Shown here in pieces: positions 41,485 to 49,844 of a stretch of 61,133 bases of DNA. The stretch is from an uncultured Clostridia bacterium. Its GTDB lineage: Bacteria; Bacillota; Clostridia; Oscillospirales; Oscillospiraceae. The notes beneath the pieces are model-generated. The model saw only the letters and a list, made by a program, of their open reading frames with translations, did no database searches and was not told the origin of the DNA. How positions within the stretch are numbered: position 1 is the first letter of the stretch; each line of letters begins with the position of its first letter. Location of the stretch: assembly GCA_947383645.1 (NCBI GenBank), contig CANDEH010000005.1:1-61133 (forward strand), given 5' to 3'. The position numbers and the translations under genes were made by a program.

Positions 41485-42741
41485 ATGAAAATTACCGATG
41501 TCGTATGCTCCGCGGGGCGGACCGGGTTCTACTTTGACGACCAGCGGGCCATCAAGCGGGGGGCCGCCCACGACGGGGTGTTCTACGTGGGCCAGCCGGT
41601 GACCGAGGGCTTTAAGGCCATCCGGCAGGCCGGGGAGTCCATCTCCGTGATGCTCGTGCTGGAGGACGGCCAGATCGCCTACGGCGACTGCGCCGCTGTG
41701 CAGTACTCCGGGGCCGGCGGGCGGGACCCGCTGTTTTTGGCGGAGGACTTCATCCCCGTCATCGACAAATACATCAAGCCCCAGCTGGTAGGCAAGGAGG
41801 CCGACGACTTCCGGGGCCTCTGCGCCATGATGGAGAGTATCCAGGTGGAGGGCAAGCGCCTCCACACCGCCATCCGCTACGGCGTCTCCCAGGCGATCCT
41901 GGACGCGGTGGCCAAGGCCACCGGCCGGCTCATGTGCGAGGTGGTGGCCGACGAGTACGGCTGCACCGTCTCCGACACCCCGGTGCCCATCTTCACCCAG
42001 TCCGGCGACGACCGGTACGACAACGCGGACAAGATGATCCTCAAGGGTGCCCAGGTGCTGCCCCACGCCCTCATCAACCACGTGGAAACCAAGCTGGGCC
42101 CCAAGGGCGAGAAGCTTAAAGAGTACGTAGCCTGGCTCCGGGACCGCATCCTCCAGAACCGTCCGGACGAGAGCTACATGCCTGTGATGCACATGGACGT
42201 GTACGGCACCATCGGCGCGGCCTTCGGCAACAACAACTACGCCGCCATGGCGGACTACATCGAGGAGCTGGGAAAAATCGCCAAGCCCTTCCACCTGCGC
42301 ATCGAGGGCCCCATGGACTGCGACAGCGACCGGGAGACCCAGCTCACCGCCCTGGCCGGCCTCACCGCCGAGCTGGACAAGCGGGGCTGCGACGTGGAGC
42401 TGGTGGCCGACGAGTGGTGCAACACCTTAGAGGACATCAAGCTCTTCGCCGACCACAAGGCGGGCCACATGGTACAGATCAAGACCCCGGACCTGGGCGG
42501 CATCAACAACACCATCGAGGCGGTGCTCTACTGCAAGCAGAAGGGCATCGGCGCCTACCAGGGCGGCACCTGCAACGAGACGGACCGCAGCGCCCAGGTC
42601 TGCGTCCACTGCGCCATGGCCACCCAGCCGGACCAGATTTTAGCCAAGCCCGGCATGGGCGTAGACGAGGGCTTCATGATCGTCTACAACGAGATGAACC
42701 GTATTTTAGCCATGCGCAAGGCGAAAAAGAGCGAAAAATAA
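41485..42741 (+). CDS. mal: Methylaspartate ammonia-lyase
   Basis: 418-residue enolase-superfamily lyase removing ammonia from (2S,3S)-3-methylaspartate to give mesaconate. Lys333 in HMVQIKTPDLGGINNTIEA (quoted parts: QIKTPDLGG) and His199 in INHVETKLGPKG match the catalytic Lys331 and His194 of the clostridial enzyme within the shift expected from length. Acidic Mg ligands appear in HMDVYG, RIEGPMD and LVADEWCN. AAGGAGAAG precedes the ATG. It is followed by a strong two-way terminator. Confidence 0.96.
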   Translation: MKITDVVCSAGRTGFYFDDQRAIKRGAAHDGVFYVGQPVTEGFKAIRQAGESISVMLVLEDGQIAYGDCAAVQYSGAGGRDPLFLAEDFIPVIDKYIKPQLVGKEADDFRGLCAMMESIQVEGKRLHTAIRYGVSQAILDAVAKATGRLMCEVVADEYGCTVSDTPVPIFTQSGDDRYDNADKMILKGAQVLPHALINHVETKLGPKGEKLKEYVAWLRDRILQNRPDESYMPVMHMDVYGTIGAAFGNNNYAAMADYIEELGKIAKPFHLRIEGPMDCDSDRETQLTALAGLTAELDKRGCDVELVADEWCNTLEDIKLFADHKAGHMVQIKTPDLGGINNTIEAVLYCKQKGIGAYQGGTCNETDRSAQVCVHCAMATQPDQILAKPGMGVDEGFMIVYNEMNRILAMRKAKKSEK

Positions 42742-42755
42742 ACGAAAGCAGCGCA

Positions 42756-42803
42756 AAAGAGGCGCGGCATGGAATCTCCATGCCGCGCCTCTTTCCTGTT
42801 TTT
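42756..42803. terminator. Bidirectional intrinsic terminator
   Basis: 18-bp perfect stem (left arm 42756-42773 begins AAAGAGGCGCGG, right arm 42777-42794 ends CCGCGCCTCTTT), three-base loop, T-tract to 42803 on the plus side and T-rich sequence on the other. It separates the convergent ammonia-lyase and citXG genes. The following 42804-43000 has no gene. Confidence 0.92.
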
Positions 42804-42965
42804 ACGCGCCACCCGGCCAAGGGCCTACCCCCCTCCCGCTCCCGTGTCCAAAGGTATCCGCCCGCGCCGGATGATTCCATTTTTCCGACAGAGGAGAACC
42901 GCCTTGCGCTCTCCTGTTCCATAGGAAACCACCTGTTTCCCGCACGCCATCTCCGCACCGCCATT

Positions 42966-43014
42966 CAATGCAAATTCATCGCCGAAGGCGATACCTTAAC
43001 TCCTATCTCCTATC
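42966..43014. repeat. Inverted GATAGGA heptamers with small hairpin at citXG stop
   Basis: Two TCCTATC units (43001-43014) beside a hairpin ATCGCC/GGCGAT (about 42978-42993). On the minus strand the first GATAGGA contains the TAG stop of the citX-citG gene (43010-43012). The junction resembles the heptamer-hairpin junctions at 6206 and 28533. Confidence 0.8.
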
Positions 43015-44278
43015 TCAAAGAAAGGGCCTCCGGCTCCATCCGCCGCCCCAACGCCTGCAAAAACAGGGCCAGCGCCAGCAGGTCCGCGCTGCCTCCGGGG
43101 CTCAGGTTCCTTCGGATCAGCTCGCCGTCCAGAGCGACAGCCAGCGCCTCCCGATCCTCTGCCGGAGCCTCTAAAATCGCCGCCGCCTCCCCCCGGACAA
43201 AGGCCGCCCCGGCCTCGCCCCCCCGGTGGTACAGGTTGGTGTCCTCCAAATGGGCCATACTCCACAGAAGAGCGGCCAGCGCCCCCTCCGCCTCCAGCAC
43301 CTCCCAGCACCGGCGCAGGGTGGGAAACCCCGCCATCGCCTCCCCCCGGACGCCGCGCAGCTCATACCGGGCCCGGACGGCGCTGCCGTGGGTGTCCCTG
43401 GCCGCCGGCAGGGCTCGGGCCCCAGCGGCGGCGATGGCAAAGAGGCTGCCCCCCCGAAAGAAGGAGGCCCCCGCCGCCCAGAGGAGGAGGGCCAGGGAGT
43501 AGACGGCCCCCTTGTGGGTATTCACCCCGCCGGTGACAGCGAACATGGCCGCCTCCGCCGCCCGTCCCGCCCGCCGGAGCTCTTTGGGGGAGGCCCCCTC
43601 CAGCCCCAGGGCCGCGAACCGCCGCAGGTGGGGTTCCAGCGCCGCCGCGCTCCGCTGGAACAGGGACAGGTCCATATCCCGGTGGGCCCCGCTGTTCCGC
43701 GCGTCCACCAGCCCCGGCTTGGGGGTGAAGGCCGCCTCCTCTTGCAGCGCCTCCGCCGCCAGCACCCCCAGGTGGTCCCCGGCGAAGGCGCACAGCAGTT
43801 CCACCGTCCGCGTCTCCAGGGCCGGGAGGCCGTGGGCCCGGCTGCGGGCGCAGAGACTCACCGGTCCGCCGCAGATCAGGCAGGCCCGCTCCCCCTCCCG
43901 GGAGAGCTTTCTCCCATCTATGCCCAGCACATCCAGGTCGTAGAGCCGCCCGATCTCCCCCTCCTCCTCAATGGAGAGGCAGACCGCTTTCACTGCCGCC
44001 GCCGGCCGCTCATAGACCAGCAGCGCCTCGCAGCCCGTGCGCCGGAAGAGGGTCTGCTCACATACCGGCTCCCCCAACAGCTCCCGCAGGCGGCACAGGC
44101 CGGCGCGGAAGGCGAAGCGGATCAGGGGGGTGTCCTTCACCGGGCCGGGAATATTCATGGTGAAGGACACAATGGGCCGGCCAAACTCGCTTAACAGGGC
44201 CCTCTGCCTCTCCGCCCGGTCCTCCCGGGCCTGGAGAATCTCCGGCATCGCCGCTGCCGCGCCTGCGGGCAGGATCAT
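43010..44278 (-). CDS. CitX-CitG fusion: citrate lyase prosthetic-group synthase and transferase
   Basis: 422 residues. About 1-170 is CitX (apo-citrate lyase phosphoribosyl-dephospho-CoA transferase), with VSFTMNIPGPVKDTP and LFRRTGCEALLVYE. About 175-420 is CitG (triphosphoribosyl-dephospho-CoA synthase), with FTPKPGLVDARNSGAHRDMD, GGVNTHKGAVYSLALLL and LEDTNLYHRGG. Together they build and attach the prosthetic group on CitD, which is encoded at 32680. ATG at 44278 overlaps the preceding gene by four bases. The stop is contained in a GATAGGA heptamer, giving a short Arg-stop end. Confidence 0.92.
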   Translation of the reverse strand: MILPAGAAAAMPEILQAREDRAERQRALLSEFGRPIVSFTMNIPGPVKDTPLIRFAFRAGLCRLRELLGEPVCEQTLFRRTGCEALLVYERPAAAVKAVCLSIEEEGEIGRLYDLDVLGIDGRKLSREGERACLICGGPVSLCARSRAHGLPALETRTVELLCAFAGDHLGVLAAEALQEEAAFTPKPGLVDARNSGAHRDMDLSLFQRSAAALEPHLRRFAALGLEGASPKELRRAGRAAEAAMFAVTGGVNTHKGAVYSLALLLWAAGASFFRGGSLFAIAAAGARALPAARDTHGSAVRARYELRGVRGEAMAGFPTLRRCWEVLEAEGALAALLWSMAHLEDTNLYHRGGEAGAAFVRGEAAAILEAPAEDREALAVALDGELIRRNLSPGGSADLLALALFLQALGRRMEPEALSLR

Positions 44279-45216
44279 TCCGTCAGATCCCACTGCTTCT
44301 GCTGCTGAGCGTCCAGCTTCCGCAGGTTTTCCTCCGCGCCCTCGCCCACGCAGCCCACCAGCAGGTAGCGGTGGCTGAAACGGTCGTAAATAAAGTGGTG
44401 GAGGAGATGGAAATCGTGGATCTGGCCTGTGCTGGCCACATGGATGCGGGGACCGGTGCAGGGGTGGGCGTGACCGTCAATGGACACATGGCGGGGATCG
44501 ATGTAGGCGACAGGCAGGTCGGCGCGGATCATGTCGTTGACCTTCTGCTCCAGCTCCTGAATGTCGAAGTCCGGCGCCTTGTCCGGGAAGGTAATCACAA
44601 AGCCGTGGCGCACATCGTCGTGGCCGCAGCGGGCCAGATCCTCCGCCGACATGCAGTACTCGCACAGGTCCTCGGCGGTGTGGGCCATCAGGCGGTAGCG
44701 GAGGGACTCATAGGCCGCGTCCCGGATATCCTGGGGCTCCGGGCCAAAGAGGGTGGGCCGGGCGATGGTCACCTGCTCGCCCACGCTGATGAGCAGGTGG
44801 GCGTTGTAGCCCAGAAGGGGGTAGACCAGATCGAAGTGCTCCACAATCACCCGCTTCCCGCTGTGCAGCGCCCGGTCGATGGCCTCCACCAGAGTGCTCA
44901 TCTGGGTGAAGCCGTTTTCAAAGCGGATGTCCACATGGAAGGTGTAGGGGGTAAAGTAGCTCCCCTGGTCGTCAAAGTCCAGCAGAGGCAGGGGACGGAC
45001 GTAGACGCCGTCGTCGTCGTTGGTCAGCTCCAGACCGGGGAACATGCCCCGGATCAGGGCGCTCTTGCCGGACCCCGCCTCGCCGATGATGCCGATGAGC
45101 TTGTCAAAGGGGGACAGGTACAGCTGGGCCAGCTGCATGCCCAGCGTGTACATGCGGGTGCGCCCTCTGGGGGCGAAGTAGCTGCTTAAAATATGGCTCT
45201 CCTGACGTTCTTTCAT
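44275..45216 (-). CDS. P-loop protein with AlaRS second-additional-domain-like C-terminus
   Basis: 313 residues. N-terminal P-loop GIIGEAGSGKSALI at about 41-54, so probably a nucleotide-binding kinase or ATPase fold. The C-terminal 80 residues carry PRHVSIDGHAHPCTGPRIHVA, with His/His/Cys spacing like the zinc site of the tRNA-SAD domain of alanyl- and threonyl-tRNA editing enzymes. Genes of this make-up are found in clostridia with citrate/citramalate lyase loci; the function is unknown. It is coupled by four-base overlaps to both citC and citXG, which implies a job in lyase activation or regulation. ATG at 45216 with GGAGGAG. Confidence 0.82.
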   Translation of the reverse strand: MKERQESHILSSYFAPRGRTRMYTLGMQLAQLYLSPFDKLIGIIGEAGSGKSALIRGMFPGLELTNDDDGVYVRPLPLLDFDDQGSYFTPYTFHVDIRFENGFTQMSTLVEAIDRALHSGKRVIVEHFDLVYPLLGYNAHLLISVGEQVTIARPTLFGPEPQDIRDAAYESLRYRLMAHTAEDLCEYCMSAEDLARCGHDDVRHGFVITFPDKAPDFDIQELEQKVNDMIRADLPVAYIDPRHVSIDGHAHPCTGPRIHVASTGQIHDFHLLHHFIYDRFSHRYLLVGCVGEGAEENLRKLDAQQQKQWDLTE

Positions 45217-46304
45217 GTCATTTCTCCTCCATTTTTGATCTTGCCGGCGCCGTTGGAACGGCCAAAATCGCCGGCTGCCGGCTGCTGAGGGGCGAAATTC
45301 CCGTCCCTCAGATAGTCGAAGGTCGTCCGGGGGACCAGAGCCCGTACCGCCGCCCAATCGCCCTCCGCCAGGGCGGCACGAACAGCGCTGGCGCTGACGG
45401 GAACGCCGCAGCGCTCCAGGCGGGGGAGCAGGCGGACCTCCACGCCGCGGCCCGGGAGGGCGGAGAGAAGCGCGGCGTTGTACCGGTCGGTCAGGGGGGA
45501 CAGGGGCTCTGTGCCCACATAGCGGCGGGTGATGGCAAAGTGCGGAACGAAATAGCGGAGGAAAATCTCAATGTCCAGCTGGCACTGAGCCTCCTCCGCC
45601 TGCTCCCGGTTCTTGAGGAAGTAGGTGGGAAAGGTGGCCCGGGAGATGAGATAGGGCCCCGTGGGCAGAACGGTCACGTTGGAGATGTCCGCCGTGCCCC
45701 GGCGCACCAGCTCAAACCGGTCCGCGGCGGAAAAATGCCCGCGGTCCTCGGAGAGGACGAAGACGTATACCTGCCGGCACTCCGCCGCCGCCGCCGAGAT
45801 CAGGTGCCGGTGGCCGGCGGTAAAGGGGTCGCAGTTCATCACCGCCGCCCCCACCGCTCCCCCCTCCGGCGCGGCGGGTTCCGCCGGCAGGCCCTCCAGA
45901 AAGCGGCGGATGCCGTTGCGCCGGTCCTCCATCAGCAGCACCCGGTCCGTCCGTGCTACGCTGTAGAACAGCAGCGGGGTAAACAGGGCCTCGTTTTCCG
46001 GCTTGGTATAGAGGAACAGCCGGCGGATACCGGATTGAAAGGCCCCCTGCCGCAGGGGCGTCAGCACCGAGGGGAGCAGCCCCTCCCCCTGCCGATCCGG
46101 CGACACGGCGATGCACTTGAGCACCTCCCCCTGCCGGGAGGCGGCGGCGACCAGCGCACCGCCCTCCCAGAGCAGCGCCGTCTCCTCCACCGCTTCGTCC
46201 GCCTCCAGCCCCACCCGGGCCAGGAGCCCGCGCCAAAGTTTCCCCTTCTCCCCGTCGGGAACAGAGAGCACCTCCAGATCCATGACAATTACCGCCCCTT
46301 TCAT
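45213..46304 (-). CDS. citC: [Citrate (pro-3S)-lyase] ligase (CitC)
   Basis: Acetylates the prosthetic group of the lyase acyl carrier protein with acetate and ATP to activate it. 363 residues: N-terminal GNAT-like domain (about 20-130; SPDRQGEGLLPSVL) and C-terminal nucleotidylyltransferase domain with MNCDPFTAGHRHLI (the H-x-G-H-like site) and VPVSASAVRAAL. Start at 46304 is preceded by GGAGG; an ATG at 46283 is an alternative. It heads the three-gene activation operon, promoter at 46335-46362. Confidence 0.93.
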   Translation of the reverse strand: MKGAVIVMDLEVLSVPDGEKGKLWRGLLARVGLEADEAVEETALLWEGGALVAAASRQGEVLKCIAVSPDRQGEGLLPSVLTPLRQGAFQSGIRRLFLYTKPENEALFTPLLFYSVARTDRVLLMEDRRNGIRRFLEGLPAEPAAPEGGAVGAAVMNCDPFTAGHRHLISAAAAECRQVYVFVLSEDRGHFSAADRFELVRRGTADISNVTVLPTGPYLISRATFPTYFLKNREQAEEAQCQLDIEIFLRYFVPHFAITRRYVGTEPLSPLTDRYNAALLSALPGRGVEVRLLPRLERCGVPVSASAVRAALAEGDWAAVRALVPRTTFDYLRDGNFAPQQPAAGDFGRSNGAGKIKNGGEMT

Positions 46305-46334
46305 GTTGAGACAGCCTCCGGCTGCTGTGCTTTT

Positions 46335-46362
46335 ATTATACAGCATTTCAAAAAATTTACAA
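46335..46362 (-). promoter_or_regulatory. Promoter of the citC operon
   Basis: Minus strand: TTGTAA (complement of 46357-46362), 16-base spacer, TATAAT (complement of 46335-46340). Confidence 0.75.
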
Positions 46363-46483
46363 AGTAAAATCCGCTTTTTGTTGAAAATCATTTCACTATC
46401 AGAAAACGTCTTATCAAGGGGGCAGTTCCTCCAAAACAGGATGCTCTCCACAGCCGCTTCATCTGTGCTCTCAGGACCATTGT

Positions 46484-46780
46484 CTGGAACGCGTCCATGT
46501 CAAAGGCGTCGAACCCATACCGCCCACAGCCAGTCACAAGAATGATGACCGGCTGTGCGGCCAAATTGCTCTCCCCGATCCGGCGGTCCAGCGCCATGTC
46601 ACCCGGGCCGTTGGCGTTCATCGCAGCATCCAGAAAGAGCAGGTCAATCTCCCGGTGGTCTGCCAGACCGTCACCGGCGGAGGCGCACTCCACCGTCCCG
46701 CAGGGGCAGCCCCGCGCCCGTGCCGGGGATGTGAGATGGGAGCGGGTCGGGACTTCATCCTCACAAATCGCTGCTCTTAT
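46484..46780 (-). pseudogene. Decayed LytTR-type response regulator receiver domain
   Basis: A minus-strand frame encodes about 99 residues matching a CheY-like receiver domain of AgrA/LytTR regulators: start IRAAICEDE, phosphoacceptor region IDLLFLDAAMN, and IILVTGCGRYGFDAFDMDAFQ. The usual Gly/Pro-rich M-x-G after the Asp is altered and the DNA-binding half is absent; the frame runs into unrelated sequence. No ribosome site. It is a leftover of a regulator gene. Confidence 0.75.
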
Positions 46781-46867
46781 AGTCGAGGGCCCATAAAAAG
46801 CGGCAAAGATCGGCGGATAAAATGGGGCGAACATCGTTGTACCCGCAAGGGGTGCGCCCCATCCGTA

Positions 46868-47029
46868 AGAGCCTGTTTAAAATCTGACGGAATGCCGAAT
46901 TGGCGCAGATTTTTTGCTGGACAAGGCGCTTTGACGCAGGAATCCTGACGGATTTCAAGTCAAAGCAACGCAGCTCCAGCGGAAAAAGGTGCTTCAGGAT
47001 GGCGTTTCGACAGATTTTAAACAGGCTCT
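46868..47029. mobile_element. Miniature inverted-repeat element, copy 1 (162 bp)
   Basis: Perfect 19-bp terminal inverted repeats: AGAGCCTGTTTAAAATCTG (46868-46886) and its complement (47011-47029). No coding capacity. An internal block GCAGGAATCCTGACGG (46936-46951) is also found at 58819. The relative at 53449-53611 is nearly the same length. Flanks are ...GTA and TAAG...; a target duplication is not certain. Confidence 0.88.
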
Positions 47030-47510
47030 AAGGCAACGGAGCCGTCAACGCCTGAGCAGTCGTCCTTTGCGACCGTCAAGGCGCCTGCGCCCTCCGACCT
47101 GCCGTCCCCCATTTTCTCCCGCCTCCTCTCGCCCCTTCTCAAGTTCATCGGCTATATAGTCTACACACAAACAGAGGGACGCAAGCAGCACGCCTGCGCC
47201 CCCCAACTATTGTTCAAATAATCCCCGGGTTCACAACCTCCATTACACGTTCCTTGACAATGCTCCCCCTCATGGGATGGAATTACACAAGATACACGGA
47301 AAAAGGAGGCAAAGAAACCGCTTTCCCTCCACCTCCTCACACTGAAGCCCCATCTCCGGGAGTATCTATCCTGCGCATCTTTACAAAGACAAAATGCCGG
47401 CGCGCACATTCTGCGTCCACAGGATATATGAGACCTGGACGGGTGTACACTGTACACCCCCTTAAAATCTTCGGCCGGAACACGTCCCCGCCCGTTTTCT
47501 CTCTTTACTC
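47030..47510. other. Gene-free stretch
   Basis: No credible gene, RNA or repeat seen in these 480 bases. Short frames exist on both strands but lack ribosome sites and family features. It is lower in GC than neighbouring coding DNA and looks like degenerate sequence between mobile-element remnants. Confidence 0.6.
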
Positions 47511-47814
47511 AGGGCCTGTCTGAAAAAAGTCGAAATATTCAAATCAAAGTCATTAAGTTAAAGGGCTTTCCCAAATTATGGACTATTGTAAAGTTGGCGT
47601 ATTAAACCAAACATGAGAAGACGCAAACTTTCGTGCAGACCAATTTGGGGCGCTCGTGCTTAACCAAATGACACAGGTCCAAACAGCGGCCCTTTTCCCA
47701 CCGGACGGCATTAAAAAATCTTGCCGCACACAAAGCATTCCTGCAATCTTTTGCCTTGGCCGGTGCGCAGATCTCCCGCTGTTGGCCTCTCCGCCATTTT
47801 TCAAGCAGGCCCTA
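47511..47814. mobile_element. Degenerate inverted-repeat element related to the 162-bp family
   Basis: Ends AGGGCCTGTCTGAAAAA (47511) and, inverted, AGGGCCTGCTTGAAAAA (ending about 47813). About 303 bp, no gene. Its right subterminal sequence (CCCGCTGTTGGCCTCTCCGC, then CATTTTT) resembles that of 53449-53611 and of the next element. Confidence 0.6.
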
Positions 47815-47907
47815 ATGACATTGCTCGTTTCGCCAATGCCATTTCGTTGCACACAAGCTCCCTAAACTGATTCTGTATGGAAGTTCTCATTTTCTTATGT
47901 TTCAGCT

Positions 47908-48065
47908 CAGGTCTTGTTAAAAAATGTCAAAGCACCCTCTTTTCCGCCGCTCTGCGCCGATTTTCCCTGCCATACACAGAGTATGACGGCGTCAAATCGC
48001 CTTGACTGATGAAAAAACCTCTCGCCGTTGGGCATCCCGCCATTTATCCAGCAAGGCCCAATACC
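47908..48065. mobile_element. Degenerate inverted-repeat element
   Basis: Left end CAGGTCTTGTTAAAAAATG, right end (inverted) TTGGGCCTTGCTGGATAAATG, about 158 bp, the same size as the 162-bp family. CTCGCCGTTGGGCATCCCGC near the right end matches the other copies. Ends are diverged, so it is likely inactive. Confidence 0.5.
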
Positions 48066-48169
48066 CGAACTTCACGGCAGTCCATCATTTGCCTTCCCTT
48101 AACGGAATGGCATTGCGCTTCGCCTGTTACATTTCCCCAAGACCTTTGCGGGAAGCCCGCCGACATTGC

Positions 48170-48490
48170 CGGCGCCAGCCTGTCGAAAAACCTAACGGTT
48201 TTTCGACAGGCTGAGGCAAATTGCGGCCATCGGCCGCAATTTGCCTCCTGTGCCTGAGCCGCGCAGCGGCGAGGAAATGCCCATGGGGTACGGCGGGCAA
48301 TTGCACGCGAAAGGAACCCCCTCTTGGGTACCCCCGGCAACCATGTTGCCGGGGGTACCCGATTTTGGCCCTGGGGCCAAAATCTGTCGCTGCGGCGGGT
48401 TGATTTAACGCGAAAGGAACCCCTCTTGGGTCCCTTTCACACTATCCCCCTTACCGCCATCCTGCTCTGCCGTCTTTTTTGACAGTCTGC
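48170..48490 (-). repeat. Modular hairpin element, family C, copy 2 (reverse)
   Basis: On the minus strand it repeats the scaffold of 15940-16160: GACGGCAGAGCAGG, GGCGGTAAGGGGGATAGTGTG, GAAAGGGACCC/GGGTTCCTTTC, GCCCGCCGTACCCC, GGGCATTTCCTCGCCGCTGC, a CAAATTGCGGCC/GGCCGCAATTTG hairpin and a GTCGAAAAACC/GGTTTTTCGAC hairpin. It has an insertion of two extra hairpins (GATTTTGGCCC/GGGCCAAAATC and GGGTACCCCCGGCAAC with its complement, 48320-48385). Stem arms differ from copy 1 by matched changes. Confidence 0.88.
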
Positions 48491-48563
48491 CGCCGGCATT
48501 GCCGGCGCTTCTTTCTGCCCAACAGGGGCGGAGGGCCCGCCGGCCCTCCGCCCCCATCAGTCT

Positions 48564-49625
48564 TTACCTTCTGCCGAAACCGCCGCCGCGGCCGCCTCCC
48601 CCGCGGGAGAAACCGCCGCCGCCGCTGCGTCCGGAGCTGCCGAAGCCGCCGCCCCGGGAGAAGCCGCCCCCGCCTGTGCGGCCGGAGCTGCCAAACCCGC
48701 CGCCCCGGGATCCAAAACTGCCGCCCCCCACGCGCCCGGAGCTGCCGAAGCTCCCGCCGCCGGGCCGGACTGTGCCGCCGAAACCGCCGGGCCTGGGGCT
48801 GCCGCTAAAACCGCCGGGACGGGGACCGCCGAAGCCTCCCCCGCCTGCGGGCGGACAGAGCCCCGGGCCGGGCCGAGGAGGCGGCGGAGGTGCGCTGCGG
48901 CGGCGATACCAGCCGCTGCGGGGCCCGTGCCACCAGAGGATGGGCCGGTACACCGGGGGATAGGGCACGCCGATATAGCGCCGCCGCCAGGTGCTGAAGC
49001 GGAAGCTGTCCAGAATGGAGAAGAGGATTACAAACAGGAGAAGCAGCGCCACCGCGCAGAAAATGGCCACCCCCCAGCCGCCGCTGTGTTGGACGGCCAC
49101 GTCGGCAAAGAGGAGGTTGATGCTGCCAAAGAGGCTCTCCGCCGCCGTGTTGTAGTCCCCCCGCTGGACGCCCTCGTAGACGCAGGCGGAGAGGTAGGTG
49201 TTCTCCCGGCCACCCACCGCGTCGTAGAAGCTGCCGCTGGTGAGAAAATAGGCGTCCTTCCCGCCGGCGTCCAGCAGCAGGAGCGCGTCATTGTCCCCCA
49301 GCTGAAGCGCCTCCGCCCAGTTCCAGGCGGCGTCCTCCAGGGGGGAGGGGGCATTTTCCACCGTGACCACGGCCAGAATGCTCCCGGCCCAGCTGTCCCA
49401 GTTGGCGTTATAGACGCTCAAGGTCTTCTCCGTCGCGCTGGAGAGGACGTTGGCCTCGTCCGCGATGTAGTTCCGATAGGCCGCCGTGCTGAGGGTGGTG
49501 TCCAGTGCGGGGCCGCCCTCGGGGATGCGCGGGGCGGGGGCTTTGCTGCGGCCGTAGAGGGAGGAGAGGACGATGGCGGCCACCATGATGAGGACGGCGA
49601 CAGAGCGTTTTTGGAAGAATTTCAA
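48564..49625 (-). CDS. TPM-domain membrane protein with Gly-rich tail (YgcG-like)
   Basis: 353 residues. N-terminal signal anchor about 8-24 (SVAVLIMVAAIVLSSLYG), a TPM-type domain about 45-170 (YIADEANVLSSATEKTL, NDALLLLDAGGKDAYFLTSG), a membrane segment about 185-207 (GVAIFCAVALLLLFVILFSIL) and a 120-residue Gly/Ser/Arg/Phe-rich tail of the GGGGFGG type. The function of such proteins is unsettled; they often occur with TelA and XpaC. The start is TTG (49625), supported by AAAGGAGG eight bases upstream and the signal sequence. The last gene of a seven-gene envelope operon. Confidence 0.82.
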   Translation of the reverse strand: MKFFQKRSVAVLIMVAAIVLSSLYGRSKAPAPRIPEGGPALDTTLSTAAYRNYIADEANVLSSATEKTLSVYNANWDSWAGSILAVVTVENAPSPLEDAAWNWAEALQLGDNDALLLLDAGGKDAYFLTSGSFYDAVGGRENTYLSACVYEGVQRGDYNTAAESLFGSINLLFADVAVQHSGGWGVAIFCAVALLLLFVILFSILDSFRFSTWRRRYIGVPYPPVYRPILWWHGPRSGWYRRRSAPPPPPRPGPGLCPPAGGGGFGGPRPGGFSGSPRPGGFGGTVRPGGGSFGSSGRVGGGSFGSRGGGFGSSGRTGGGGFSRGGGFGSSGRSGGGGFSRGGGGRGGGFGRR

Positions 49626-49844
49626 CGGCGGGGCCTCCTTTTCAATCGTCGCGCCCGGCGGGCGCAGTATCTCTCAGGGGAGAACAAGCAGGGGTTCTCC
49701 CCCCTTTTGACCGCAGAAAAAACAGGGGATTTTTGCGAAAAAACGGGGAAAAACCGCGAAAAAACAGGGCCGTGTTGCACGTCTCGTTGCACGCCGCGCC
49801 CCGCAAAGCGGGGGACAGCCGTCCGCGGCGGAGAGGGAGAATTT

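Noticed and set aside
47254..47523. Short plus-strand frame in the gene-poor region
   Set aside because: No ribosome site, no family features, and it runs into a degenerate mobile element.
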